Part shown: in pieces, positions 54,571 through 62,921 of the stretch
Layout of the letters: each line of letters opens with the position of its first letter
How positions within the stretch are numbered: the first letter of the stretch is position 1
Assembly (NCBI RefSeq): GCF_025499515.1
Contig: NZ_JAMKFA010000010.1
Span: 62,001 to 126,000, forward strand
Direction of reading: 5' to 3'
DNA: 64,000 nucleotides
DNA from: Flavobacterium odoriferum
GTDB lineage: Bacteria > Bacteroidota > Bacteroidia > Flavobacteriales > Flavobacteriaceae
Translations under genes and position numbers: made by a program
Notes under the pieces: generated by a model
What the model was told of the DNA's origin: nothing
Seen by the model: only the letters and a program-made list of their open reading frames with translations
The model's database searches: none

Positions 54571-56478
54571 CTAAAGCTTGCCATCTTTAATTTCATCCAC
54601 TATTTCAGGATTTAATAAAGTTGAGATGTCTCCAAAGTTAGAGAAGTCTCCTTCAGCAATCTTTCTTAATATTCTGCGCATGATTTTACCCGAACGAGTT
54701 TTTGGTAAACCACTCACAAACTGTATTTTATCTAATTTCGCAATCGGACCAATTTGATCAGAAATCAATTGATTAATCTCTTTTGCAAGATTATTTTTAT
54801 CACGACTTTCTCCTGTTTCTTTTAGAATTACAAAACCGTATAATGCATTTCCTTTAATGTCATGTGGGAAGCCTACAATTGCACTTTCTGCAACCGCTGG
54901 GTGTTCGTTGATCGCATCTTCAATAGGTGCTGTTCCTAAATTATGTCCTGAAACAATAATAACATCATCTACTCTACCTGTAATTCTATAATACCCAACT
55001 TCATCACGCAAAGCACCATCTCCTGTGAAATATTTACCTGGAAAAGCTGTAAAATACGTTTCTTTATAACGTTGATGATCACCCCAAATGGTTCTTGCCA
55101 TTGACGGCCAAGGGAATTTAATACACAAAGCTCCTGTTACTTGATTCCCTTCAATTTCATTTCGCAATTCATCCATTAAAACAGGCTGAATTCCTGGTAA
55201 GGGTAATGACGCATACGTAGGTTTTGTAGGTGTTACAAACGGAATTGGCGAAATCATAATTCCTCCAGTTTCGGTTTGCCACCAAGTGTCTACTAATGGA
55301 CATCGTTTTCCTCCTACATGGTCGTTATACCAGTGCCATGCCTCTTCGTTAATAGGTTCACCAACAGAACCAATTACTTTTAATGAACTCAATGGATGTT
55401 TTTGAACAAAATCTAAACTTTCTTTTGCCAACGCACGAATAGCTGTTGGAGCTGTATAAAACTGGGTGATTTTATGTTTTTCAATTACTTCCCAAAAACG
55501 ACTAAAATCTGGGTAAGAAGGTACTCCTTCAAAAATTACGGTAGTAGCGCCATTTAAAAGTGGTCCGTATAAAATATAAGAATGTCCTGTAATCCAACCA
55601 ATATCTGCAGTACACCAATACACATCATTTTCTTCATAATTGAAAACGTTTTTAAAGGTGTAAGCTGTGTAAACCATGTAACCAGCGGTTGAATGCACCA
55701 TTCCTTTTGGTTTTCCGGTTGAGCCCGAAGTATATAAAATGAATAACGGATCTTCTGCATCCATAATTTCGGCAACATTATTTCCTAAAGAAGCATCTAA
55801 AAGAGGTTGTAACCACAAATCTCTGCCTTCTTTCATGGTTACTGCTGTATTGGTTCTATTAACGACCAAAACAGTTTCAACACAAGGACATTTGTCTAAA
55901 GCTTCATCAACAATTCCTTTTAAATCAATTGATTTATTACCTCTATAGCTTCCGTCAGAAGTAATTACCATTTTACATTCACTATCATTAATACGACTAG
56001 CAACTGCTGAAGATGAAAAACCAGCAAAAACAACTGAATGTATAGCTCCAATTCGAGCACAAGCTAAAACAGCTACGGCTAATTCGGGAATCATTGGCAA
56101 ATAAATACAAACTCTATCGCCTTTTTTGATGCCTTGATCGCGCAAAACATTTGCCATTTTAGATACACGAACGTATAATTCGTTGTAAGAAATATGTTGT
56201 GCTGCTTCGCTTGGATCATTTGGTTCAAAAATAATAGCGGTTTTATCGCCTCTTTTTGCTAAATGTCTGTCAATACAGTTTTTAGTGATGTTAACTTTTG
56301 CATTTAAAAACCATTTAAAATTAGCTTCTTGCATGTCTACTTCAAAAACTTTATCCCATTTTTGATACCATACAAAGTTTTCATCAGCAATACGATCCCA
56401 GAATTTTCTTGGTTCGCGTACCGACTTCTTATACATTTTAAAGTAGTTTTCTAAATCGTGTATTTTATAATAACTCAT
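54571..56478 (-). CDS. acs: Acetyl-CoA synthetase
   Basis: 635 residues, ANL superfamily. AMP-binding P-loop YTSGSTGKPKGMVHS, the acetate-pocket WWQTETGG, the hinge region YYRITGRVDDVIIVSG, and the C-terminal catalytic Lys in LPKTRSGKIMRR, which is the site acetylated by Pat-type enzymes in other bacteria. It makes acetyl-CoA from acetate, ATP and CoA. Upstream lies a -7 box with the 21-bp sequence shared with the prpE-like gene, so acs has its own promoter. Confidence 0.96.
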   Translation of the reverse strand: MSYYKIHDLENYFKMYKKSVREPRKFWDRIADENFVWYQKWDKVFEVDMQEANFKWFLNAKVNITKNCIDRHLAKRGDKTAIIFEPNDPSEAAQHISYNELYVRVSKMANVLRDQGIKKGDRVCIYLPMIPELAVAVLACARIGAIHSVVFAGFSSSAVASRINDSECKMVITSDGSYRGNKSIDLKGIVDEALDKCPCVETVLVVNRTNTAVTMKEGRDLWLQPLLDASLGNNVAEIMDAEDPLFILYTSGSTGKPKGMVHSTAGYMVYTAYTFKNVFNYEENDVYWCTADIGWITGHSYILYGPLLNGATTVIFEGVPSYPDFSRFWEVIEKHKITQFYTAPTAIRALAKESLDFVQKHPLSSLKVIGSVGEPINEEAWHWYNDHVGGKRCPLVDTWWQTETGGIMISPIPFVTPTKPTYASLPLPGIQPVLMDELRNEIEGNQVTGALCIKFPWPSMARTIWGDHQRYKETYFTAFPGKYFTGDGALRDEVGYYRITGRVDDVIIVSGHNLGTAPIEDAINEHPAVAESAIVGFPHDIKGNALYGFVILKETGESRDKNNLAKEINQLISDQIGPIAKLDKIQFVSGLPKTRSGKIMRRILRKIAEGDFSNFGDISTLLNPEIVDEIKDGKL

Positions 56479-56505
56479 TTTTTAGTTTATTTTTAATTGA
56501 TAGTG

Positions 56506-56513
56506 TAAATATA
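56506..56513 (-). promoter_or_regulatory. -7 box of acs
   Basis: On the minus strand TATATTTA followed by C; the box is 28 bp before the ATG. The last base differs from TAnnTTTG, and the same change is seen in the prpE-like promoter, which suits an activator-dependent promoter. Confidence 0.55.
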
Positions 56514-56543
56514 ACCAATCTATTTTTTGAAATTCATATTTTT

Positions 56544-56564
56544 TTGCTAAATAGATATAGTTAA
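56544..56564 (-). promoter_or_regulatory. Shared 21-bp putative activator site, acs copy
   Basis: TTGCTAAATAGATATAG (17 bases) followed by TTAA on the plus strand. It matches 20 of 21 positions with 58559-58579. It contains GCTAA and GTTAA 14 bp apart, and begins 30 bp upstream of the -7 box, a usual place for an activator. Confidence 0.75.
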
Positions 56565-56584
56565 GTGATTAGTGATTAACTATT
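56564..56584. repeat. Short heptad-repeat fragment
   Basis: AGTGATT, AGTGATT, AACTATT: three 7-base units of the family seen in other spacers, directly next to the acs operator. Confidence 0.55.
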
Positions 56585-56588
56585 AAAT

Positions 56589-58484
56589 CTATTTAAAACA
56601 ACCAATATTTGCATGTTCTAAAACTTCTCTGATTTCATCGATAATTGCTTCATCGTCAATTGTAGAAGGAACTTGAAATTGTTCACCATCAGCAATGCTT
56701 CGCATCATTTTTCGGAGAATTTTTCCAGAACGTGTTTTGGGTAAACGTTGCACAATAACTACATCGCGCAATGAAGCTACTGCACCAATTTGTTCACGAA
56801 CCAAATGCACTACTTCATGTTGCAATTGGAAATGCTCAATGTCTTCTCCAGATTTTGCTACTACTAATGCCAAAGGAATTTGTCCTTTCAACTCATCATT
56901 AATTCCAATTACTGCACATTCTGCAACTGAGTGGTGTGAAGCTACAATTTCTTCCATTTCGGCGGTTGAAAGTCGGTGACCCGCTACATTGATAACATCA
57001 TCTACTCTACCTGTGATGTAAATATAATCGTCATCATCTTTAAATCCGCCATCACCAGAGAAATAATACCCTGGGAATTTATTCAAATAACCTGCTTTAA
57101 AACGTTCGTTATCTTTCCATAAATCCAACAGTGTTCCTGGAGGCAATGGTAATTTGATTACTACGTAACCTTCTTCATTTGGACCTAATTCTTGTCCGTT
57201 TTCTCCAAAAATTCGGATATCGTAACCTGTAACTGCTTTTCCTGCTGAGCCTGGTTTTATTGGTAAATACTCCACTCCCATCATGTTAGCAATCATTGGC
57301 CAACCTGATTCTGTTTGCCACCAATGGTCAATAGCTGGAACTGGAATATGTTCGCGATACCATTCTAATGTCGCAACATCGCAACGTTCTCCAGCTAAGA
57401 ATTGAATTCTTAAACTGCTTAAATCATATTGTTTGATGAATTCTCCGTTTGGATCTTCTTTTTTAATGGCACGAATGGCTGTTGGTGCGGTAAACATGAT
57501 ATTTACTTTATGTTCAGCAATTACGCGCCAAAATGTACTAGCATCAGGAGTTCGGATGGGTTTGCCTTCAAAAAGAATGGTAGTATTTCTATTCATTAAA
57601 GGTCCGTAAACAATATAACTATGCCCTACAACCCAACCCACATCAGAAGCTGCCCAAAAAACATCACCTTCTTTTGCATCGTAAATATGTTGCATTGAAA
57701 ATTTAAGTGCGGTTGCATAACCTCCTGTATCTCTGACGATTCCTTTTGGTTTACCTGTTGTTCCGGAAGTATATAAAATGTATAAAGGATGAGTCGAATT
57801 TACAGGAATACAAGGTGTTTCTTCCGAACCATAAACCAATGCATCATAATCCACATCGTATTTTTTGAATGGAACTCTAGCACCTAATTTTCTATTGAAA
57901 ACTACCACTTTTTCCGGTTTGTGATTGGCTAATTCGATAGCTTCATCTACTAAAGGTTTATAAGCAATTAATCGGTCGATTTCAATTCCTGATGAAGCGG
58001 TGATAATCGCTTTTGGTTCGCAATCATCAATACGAATGGCTAATTCATGCGGTGCGAAACCTCCAAAAACTACCGAATGTGTTACTCCTATTCGAGCACA
58101 AGCTAACATGGCAAAAGCCGCTTGAGGAATCATTGGCATATAAATTACAGTGGTATCGCCTTTTTCTAAACCAAGTGATAATAAACCGCCAGCTAATTTG
58201 GCTACTTCGGTTTTAACTTCGTTAAATGTATACTTTTTAACAGTTTGTGTAACGGGTGAATCGTAGATGATAGCCACTTGTTCGCCATAGCCATCTTGAA
58301 TGTGTTTGTCAACCGCAAGGTAGCAAGCGTTTAAATTTCCATCAGCAAACCATAAAGGATAACCGTTTGTATCGGTTGATAAAATGTTGGAAGGTAAATT
58401 ATACCATTCTAATTGATTGGCTTGTTCCTTCCAGAATTCTTCAGAAGAAGTAATACTTTTATTATAAATATCGCAATAATTCAT
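56589..58484 (-). CDS. prpE: Propionyl-CoA synthetase-like acyl-CoA synthetase (PrpE/ACSS3 type)
   Basis: 631 residues, ANL family. YTSGTTGKPKGIVRDTGGYA, where TGGYA after the P-loop marks the PrpE group, then WWQTESGWPM (acs has WWQTETGG), YIYITGRVDDVINVAGHR and the Lys in LPKTRSGKILRK. PrpE prefers propionate over acetate; the pocket change agrees, but I infer substrate from family only. Downstream of the hypothetical pair at 58583-59555, with its own -7 box and the operator shared with acs. Confidence 0.86.
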   Translation of the reverse strand: MNYCDIYNKSITSSEEFWKEQANQLEWYNLPSNILSTDTNGYPLWFADGNLNACYLAVDKHIQDGYGEQVAIIYDSPVTQTVKKYTFNEVKTEVAKLAGGLLSLGLEKGDTTVIYMPMIPQAAFAMLACARIGVTHSVVFGGFAPHELAIRIDDCEPKAIITASSGIEIDRLIAYKPLVDEAIELANHKPEKVVVFNRKLGARVPFKKYDVDYDALVYGSEETPCIPVNSTHPLYILYTSGTTGKPKGIVRDTGGYATALKFSMQHIYDAKEGDVFWAASDVGWVVGHSYIVYGPLMNRNTTILFEGKPIRTPDASTFWRVIAEHKVNIMFTAPTAIRAIKKEDPNGEFIKQYDLSSLRIQFLAGERCDVATLEWYREHIPVPAIDHWWQTESGWPMIANMMGVEYLPIKPGSAGKAVTGYDIRIFGENGQELGPNEEGYVVIKLPLPPGTLLDLWKDNERFKAGYLNKFPGYYFSGDGGFKDDDDYIYITGRVDDVINVAGHRLSTAEMEEIVASHHSVAECAVIGINDELKGQIPLALVVAKSGEDIEHFQLQHEVVHLVREQIGAVASLRDVVIVQRLPKTRSGKILRKMMRSIADGEQFQVPSTIDDEAIIDEIREVLEHANIGCFK

Positions 58485-58520
58485 TTGTATTATTCAATTT
58501 ATGTGATTTATTTTCTTTAG

Positions 58521-58528
58521 TAAATGTA
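58521..58528 (-). promoter_or_regulatory. -7 box of the prpE-like gene
   Basis: On the minus strand TACATTTA then C, the same TAnATTTAC form as in the acs promoter; 37 bp before the ATG. Confidence 0.55.
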
Positions 58529-58558
58529 GAAAATAAAATAATGCTAAATGAATTAATA

Positions 58559-58579
58559 TTGCTAAATAGATATAGCTAA
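58559..58579 (-). promoter_or_regulatory. Shared 21-bp putative activator site, prpE copy
   Basis: TTGCTAAATAGATATAG followed by CTAA; two GCTAA copies 14 bp apart (58561 and 58575), and a third GCTAAAT at 58543 nearer the promoter. The gap to the -7 box is 30 bp, the same as at acs. Confidence 0.75.
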
Positions 58580-58582
58580 AAT

Positions 58583-59257
58583 TTAAATACTTTCAATAAA
58601 TTTATTAATTGAATCTAAATTTGATTTAGTTGGATTATGAGTGTAAATTTTTAAAAGTTTGCCATAAATTTCATTTGAAGAATTGCTAACTTTTATTAAG
58701 TGAGTTGATACTATAACTGAACGATACTTAAACCTACTAATGTAATAATCTGATTTTGTAATTTCTAATTTAATTTTTTTAGCTATTTCATTCAATAAAA
58801 TAACATTTGAATCAGAATTTGTAGTTAATAAAATAATTGAAAAATGAAAATGTCCAAACTTTTCAGTCATACAAATTTTTATAAAATTAAGTTCTTTACT
58901 TAACTCAAAAAAAGAATAACCACTAAACTCTTCATCCAAATATTTTTTTATATGTATTTCTTTATTTCTATCAACAATTTCAAAATCATTATGGTTTATA
59001 TTTTTTAAATCATCTGAAATTAATTTAATTGTAGGTTCAAATCTACTTCTTATAGCACTTATGTTTTTCTTTTTTTCAACCAAATTTTTATTTTCATCTA
59101 TTTTTGGTTTAACTTTAAAAATCCAGAATATAAATAAAAATGGGGCTAAAATACATATAACAATAAAGTATGCAAAAAAAGGAAAATCAAACAAATTAGA
59201 AATAATAAGAATGATTGATAATAATAACAATGCAAACCAAGGACTTTTATAATTCAT
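58583..59257 (-). CDS. Hypothetical membrane-anchored protein
   Basis: 224 residues. Two close transmembrane segments at 8-24 and 28-50, then a soluble part rich in Lys, Asn, Ile and Ser with a His/Lys-rich stretch (DRNKEIHIKKYLDEE). It overlaps the gene before it by 11 bases. Base composition is visibly more AT-rich than the flanking acetate genes, and it separates them from the regulatory genes, suggesting a later insertion. No family recognised. Confidence 0.6.
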   Translation of the reverse strand: MNYKSPWFALLLLSIILIISNLFDFPFFAYFIVICILAPFLFIFWIFKVKPKIDENKNLVEKKKNISAIRSRFEPTIKLISDDLKNINHNDFEIVDRNKEIHIKKYLDEEFSGYSFFELSKELNFIKICMTEKFGHFHFSIILLTTNSDSNVILLNEIAKKIKLEITKSDYYISRFKYRSVIVSTHLIKVSNSSNEIYGKLLKIYTHNPTKSNLDSINKFIESI

Positions 59258-59555
59258 AATCTATATTGTGTTTTTTTCTTATATCGTTAATTATTTCATC
59301 AGGATTTTCATTTGTTATAGGTATAATAAAAACATCTTTTACTTTATATCCGAAATAATCATCTTTTAATACAAAATTTGAACTATCATTAACAAATTTG
59401 ATATAGAAATATTTTCTTAGTAAATTTTCTGAATCAGATGATGTATAAACAGTTGACAAAATACAAATTGATTTTCTAAAAGAAATTTCAAAAAATTCTT
59501 TTTTTGTATAAGCATATGCAAAATAATTTTTATTCTCTCCTGTAATTACTTCCAT
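59247..59555 (-). CDS. Hypothetical soluble protein
   Basis: 102 residues, no signal peptide or membrane segment, alternating strands and helices, AT-rich like its partner. It starts 12 bases after the receiver gene and overlaps the membrane-anchored gene by 11 bases, so these two form a pair. No family recognised. Confidence 0.55.
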   Translation of the reverse strand: MEVITGENKNYFAYAYTKKEFFEISFRKSICILSTVYTSSDSENLLRKYFYIKFVNDSSNFVLKDDYFGYKVKDVFIIPITNENPDEIINDIRKKHNIDYEL

Positions 59556-59567
59556 TTTACATATTTT

Positions 59568-59942
59568 TTAAATTATTTTATTATCCAACAACTCCTCCAC
59601 TTTTTCCACCACTTTCTTAATTGAAAATGGCTTGGTCATATAAGCATCAGCTCCTAGAGCTAATCCCTTTTCAATGTCGCTTTCTTTATTTTTTGCGGAT
59701 AGAAACATGACTTTCGTGTGTTGTAAATTAGTATCTTTTCTGATTTGTTCTAAAGTGGCAAAACCATCAACCATTGGCATCATGATATCCAAAATGATAA
59801 CATCAGGGAAATTAGTTTTTAAAATATCTAAAGCTTCTTGTCCGTCGCGGGCTATGAAAACTTCGTAATTACTTTTCTTGAACGTATATTCAAGTGTCAT
59901 TACGATGTTGGGTTCGTCGTCTACTATTAAAATCTTCTTCAT
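59568..59942 (-). CDS. Stand-alone receiver (CheY-like) response regulator
   Basis: 124 residues, only a receiver domain: acidic pocket D8-D9, phosphorylation site D52 (ILDIMMP), and the K in YMTKPFS. It has no DNA-binding or enzyme domain. It starts six bases after the symporter-kinase gene and must be that kinase's partner. It may work by binding another protein, or by passing phosphate to a phosphotransfer protein. Confidence 0.92.
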   Translation of the reverse strand: MKKILIVDDEPNIVMTLEYTFKKSNYEVFIARDGQEALDILKTNFPDVIILDIMMPMVDGFATLEQIRKDTNLQHTKVMFLSAKNKESDIEKGLALGADAYMTKPFSIKKVVEKVEELLDNKII

Positions 59943-59948
59943 TTTCTT

Positions 59949-62642
59949 TTAATTTTCAATATTTTTTATCGGTAACGTAAAAGCTATACAAGCGCCTTTT
60001 ATACTTGGTTCTACCCAAATTTTACCTTTGTGATGTTCTATAATTTGTTTGCAAATGGCCAATCCTAATCCGCTACCAACGGGTTTTTTGAAATTCTGAT
60101 TGGAAGCTTGATAAAATTTGTCAAATATAACGTCAAAATCGTTAGGATTGATACCTTTTCCGTTGTCTTGCACTGAAGTTTCTATAAAATTATCTTTCTT
60201 TTTGACTTGAATGGTGATTAAACCATCGGTTTCGGGACAGAATTTTATCGCGTTTGACAGTAAATTGGTAACCACTTGAATGATTCTATCTTCGTCATAA
60301 TAAGCCAAAACGGTGTCTTTACTTTCGACATAAACGCTGATATTTCGGTTCTTTATCAATTGTTTTAGCGGTTCAATCGAATGTTCAATCGTAGCAATTA
60401 AGTTGTTTTGACTTGGATGAATGGTTTGTTTTCCAGTTTCGAATTTCTCTAAATCCAAAATTTTATCAATCAAACGATTCAATCTGTCGGACTCCGAAAT
60501 GATATTTTGTAAAAATTGTTTTCTTAGTTCTTCGGGAATCTCATCATCATCGTGTAAAATCTCACTCGCAGCACGAATAGCGGTAATTGGAGTACGGAGT
60601 TCGTGTGTTACCGTATCTAAAAATTCATCTTTTTGAACGTCTTTTCGAACCAACGTTTCATTGGCTTTTTGTAATTCAGAAGTGATTTTTTGGAGTTGGT
60701 TTGAAGTTTCCGTTAATTTTTTATTGATGGTAATATTTTCTTTCGATTCTTCCAGAATTTTTAAAACTTCTGGCAAGGTTACTTTTTCTTCCTTAACCAC
60801 ACTCGAAATCAGAATTCGTGCTGAAGCTGTTCCAATGTGTCCTGTTAATAAATTTTCGGCGAATTTCACTAATCTGGCATCGGCTAATTCTTGATCTTTA
60901 TCAACGTTGTACTTCACATTGAAAATATTCATCGCGCGTTTGGTACGTTCTTCGCCTAAAAATCGGATTAAGACTTTTTCGATATCGCGAGTGTAAGCGG
61001 TTCCTTTCCAAACGAATGCATTCTCGTGATTGGTACTGTATTTATCGATATCAACGTACATTTCGGCATAATTGCGTTCGCGATAATTTCCTTTAAAACT
61101 CACCGAAACCGCGAAATAAGTCAAGGTATTGAATAACATACTCCAGAATAATGCATGCGGAACCGGTTGTAAATAATCCAATCCGAAAAGTTGGAAAGGT
61201 TTTAATAAACCTATTTTCATAAAACCTTCTGAAACAAAAGAACTTTCGTTATTAGTCAACCCAATAGCATATGGCAATAACAAGGTATAAATGCAAATTA
61301 AAAATCCGATTAAAATTCCGTAAATTGCTCCTAATCTTGAACCTCTTCTCCAGAAAATGGCTCCGAAAAATGCTGGCGCTAATTGAGCAATAATCACAAA
61401 CGAAATCAATCCGATAGAAACCAAACTGTAATCTAAAGCGAAGAATCTGTAAATGAAATAGGCAGCGATAATCAGTGAAAAAATTCCGATTTTACGAATA
61501 TTGACAATCTTTTTATTGTTTATGATTTGTTCTTCGTTCTTTAATTTTCCTAAGAAAGTATACGGAATTAATAAATTGTTACTCAACATCGTAGACAAAC
61601 TGATGCTCGAAACGACAATCATTGATATTGCTGCTGAAAATCCGCCAAGAAAAACTAAAACAGTTAAGGTTTTATTATCGAAAAATTGAGGAATTAAAAG
61701 CGAATACGTATCAGCATTTACATTTTGACCATCAAATAATACGTTTCCGCCCCAAGCAATTGGGTACACAAAAATATTGAACAACAATAAATACAAAGGA
61801 AACAACCAAATTGCCGTTTTAATATGACGTTCTCTATTATTTTCCACTACCGACATTTGGAATTGTCTTGGCAATAAGAAAATAGCAAAAAGCGAAACCA
61901 TACTTAAAAAGAACCAGTTTAATCCTTGTTCTAATCCGCCGATGTTATTTTTTTCTTTGAAGTTCTCTAAAAGTGATGCTTTTGCATAAATATCATCGTA
62001 TCCATCAAAAACGAAGAAAGTAACGTATACTCCAACAATTAAAAAGAAGACTAACTTCAGTATACTTTCTAAAGCTACAGCAGTTACAATTCCTTTTCTT
62101 TTTTCGGATGCATCAACATAACGTGTTCCATAATAAGAAGCAAATAATGCTAAAGCGATGGCGACATAAGTCGTGGTGTCATCAAAAATGTATGAACTTG
62201 TATTCGTTTTTGTTACAATATGAAATGTTTCTGAGATTGCTTTTAATTGTAAAGCGATGTATGGAGTAATTCCAGCTAAACAAACTACAGTAACTATGGC
62301 TCCTAAAAATCTACTATTGCCATATCGAAGAGAAATGAAATCAGCAATACTTGAAATTTTATTGACACGTGAAATGCGAATGATTTTCTTTAAAATTATA
62401 ATCCATGCAGGAATTATAATAATGGGTCCGATGTAAATGGGTAAATAACCTAAACCCGAATTTGCTGCTACTCCAATACTTCCATAATATGTCCAAGCGG
62501 TACAATATACAGCCAAAGACAAAGAATAGATGTACGAATTATTAGTCCATTTGACATTTTCTTTTTTTTCTGCCCAATGTGCGATAAAAAAAAGAATACC
62601 CAAGTAGCCTAATAAAATAAGTAATAAAACAGCACTATTCAT
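59949..62642 (-). CDS. Sodium:solute symporter-histidine kinase hybrid (CbrA/CrbS type)
   Basis: 897 residues. Residues 1-540 are a 13-helix SSS transporter (YCTAWTYYGSIGVAANSGLGYL early, KRKGIVTAVALESILKLV in the middle). Residues 550-650 form a linker with the LVKFAENLLTGHIGTASARI stretch seen in STAC-type linkers. A coiled coil follows, then HisKA with H680 in DTVTHELRTPIT, and a HATPase with N and G boxes (VQDNGKGINPND, GSGLGLAICK). Proteobacterial relatives (CbrA, CrbS/MxtR) govern histidine or acetate use. The neighbours here favour acetate. Confidence 0.93.
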   Translation of the reverse strand: MNSAVLLLILLGYLGILFFIAHWAEKKENVKWTNNSYIYSLSLAVYCTAWTYYGSIGVAANSGLGYLPIYIGPIIIIPAWIIILKKIIRISRVNKISSIADFISLRYGNSRFLGAIVTVVCLAGITPYIALQLKAISETFHIVTKTNTSSYIFDDTTTYVAIALALFASYYGTRYVDASEKRKGIVTAVALESILKLVFFLIVGVYVTFFVFDGYDDIYAKASLLENFKEKNNIGGLEQGLNWFFLSMVSLFAIFLLPRQFQMSVVENNRERHIKTAIWLFPLYLLLFNIFVYPIAWGGNVLFDGQNVNADTYSLLIPQFFDNKTLTVLVFLGGFSAAISMIVVSSISLSTMLSNNLLIPYTFLGKLKNEEQIINNKKIVNIRKIGIFSLIIAAYFIYRFFALDYSLVSIGLISFVIIAQLAPAFFGAIFWRRGSRLGAIYGILIGFLICIYTLLLPYAIGLTNNESSFVSEGFMKIGLLKPFQLFGLDYLQPVPHALFWSMLFNTLTYFAVSVSFKGNYRERNYAEMYVDIDKYSTNHENAFVWKGTAYTRDIEKVLIRFLGEERTKRAMNIFNVKYNVDKDQELADARLVKFAENLLTGHIGTASARILISSVVKEEKVTLPEVLKILEESKENITINKKLTETSNQLQKITSELQKANETLVRKDVQKDEFLDTVTHELRTPITAIRAASEILHDDDEIPEELRKQFLQNIISESDRLNRLIDKILDLEKFETGKQTIHPSQNNLIATIEHSIEPLKQLIKNRNISVYVESKDTVLAYYDEDRIIQVVTNLLSNAIKFCPETDGLITIQVKKKDNFIETSVQDNGKGINPNDFDVIFDKFYQASNQNFKKPVGSGLGLAICKQIIEHHKGKIWVEPSIKGACIAFTLPIKNIEN

Positions 62643-62829
62643 AATAACGTTGTACTACAATCCAAGACATTAAAACTGAAAACAACCAAACTGAAAAAAT
62701 GTAAATGTAAATGACTGGAAACCCAAATACATTATCAGCACTATCAAATAGCAAAACGATTGGTAAATTGAGTACCAATAGCAACAAAACGGACAATACT
62801 ACTAATTTTTGTTGATGTCTTTTTTTCAT
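62635..62829 (-). CDS. Small two-helix membrane partner of the symporter-kinase
   Basis: 64 residues with two transmembrane segments (10-29 and 38-58), a basic N terminus, and VFGFPVIYIYIFSVWLFSVL. Its end overlaps the symporter-kinase gene by eight bases. Small two-helix proteins precede SSS transporters widely (DUF485/DUF3311-type) and are thought to help them. This is such a partner by size and place, though I do not claim the exact family. Confidence 0.75.
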   Translation of the reverse strand: MKKRHQQKLVVLSVLLLLVLNLPIVLLFDSADNVFGFPVIYIYIFSVWLFSVLMSWIVVQRYYE

Positions 62830-62865
62830 TTTGAAGGACTAATTTTATTTGAATTTTTAAAAATA

Positions 62866-62900
62866 CAAACTCTGCTCCCGAAAAACAAGAGCAGAGTTGT
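62866..62900 (-). terminator. Intrinsic terminator of the symporter gene
   Basis: AACTCTGCTC (62868-62877) pairs with GAGCAGAGTT (62889-62898); on the minus strand it is followed by a T-rich tail, 21 bases after the symporter stop. Confidence 0.85.
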
Positions 62901-62921
62901 AAAATTATATTTGAATCAGAA

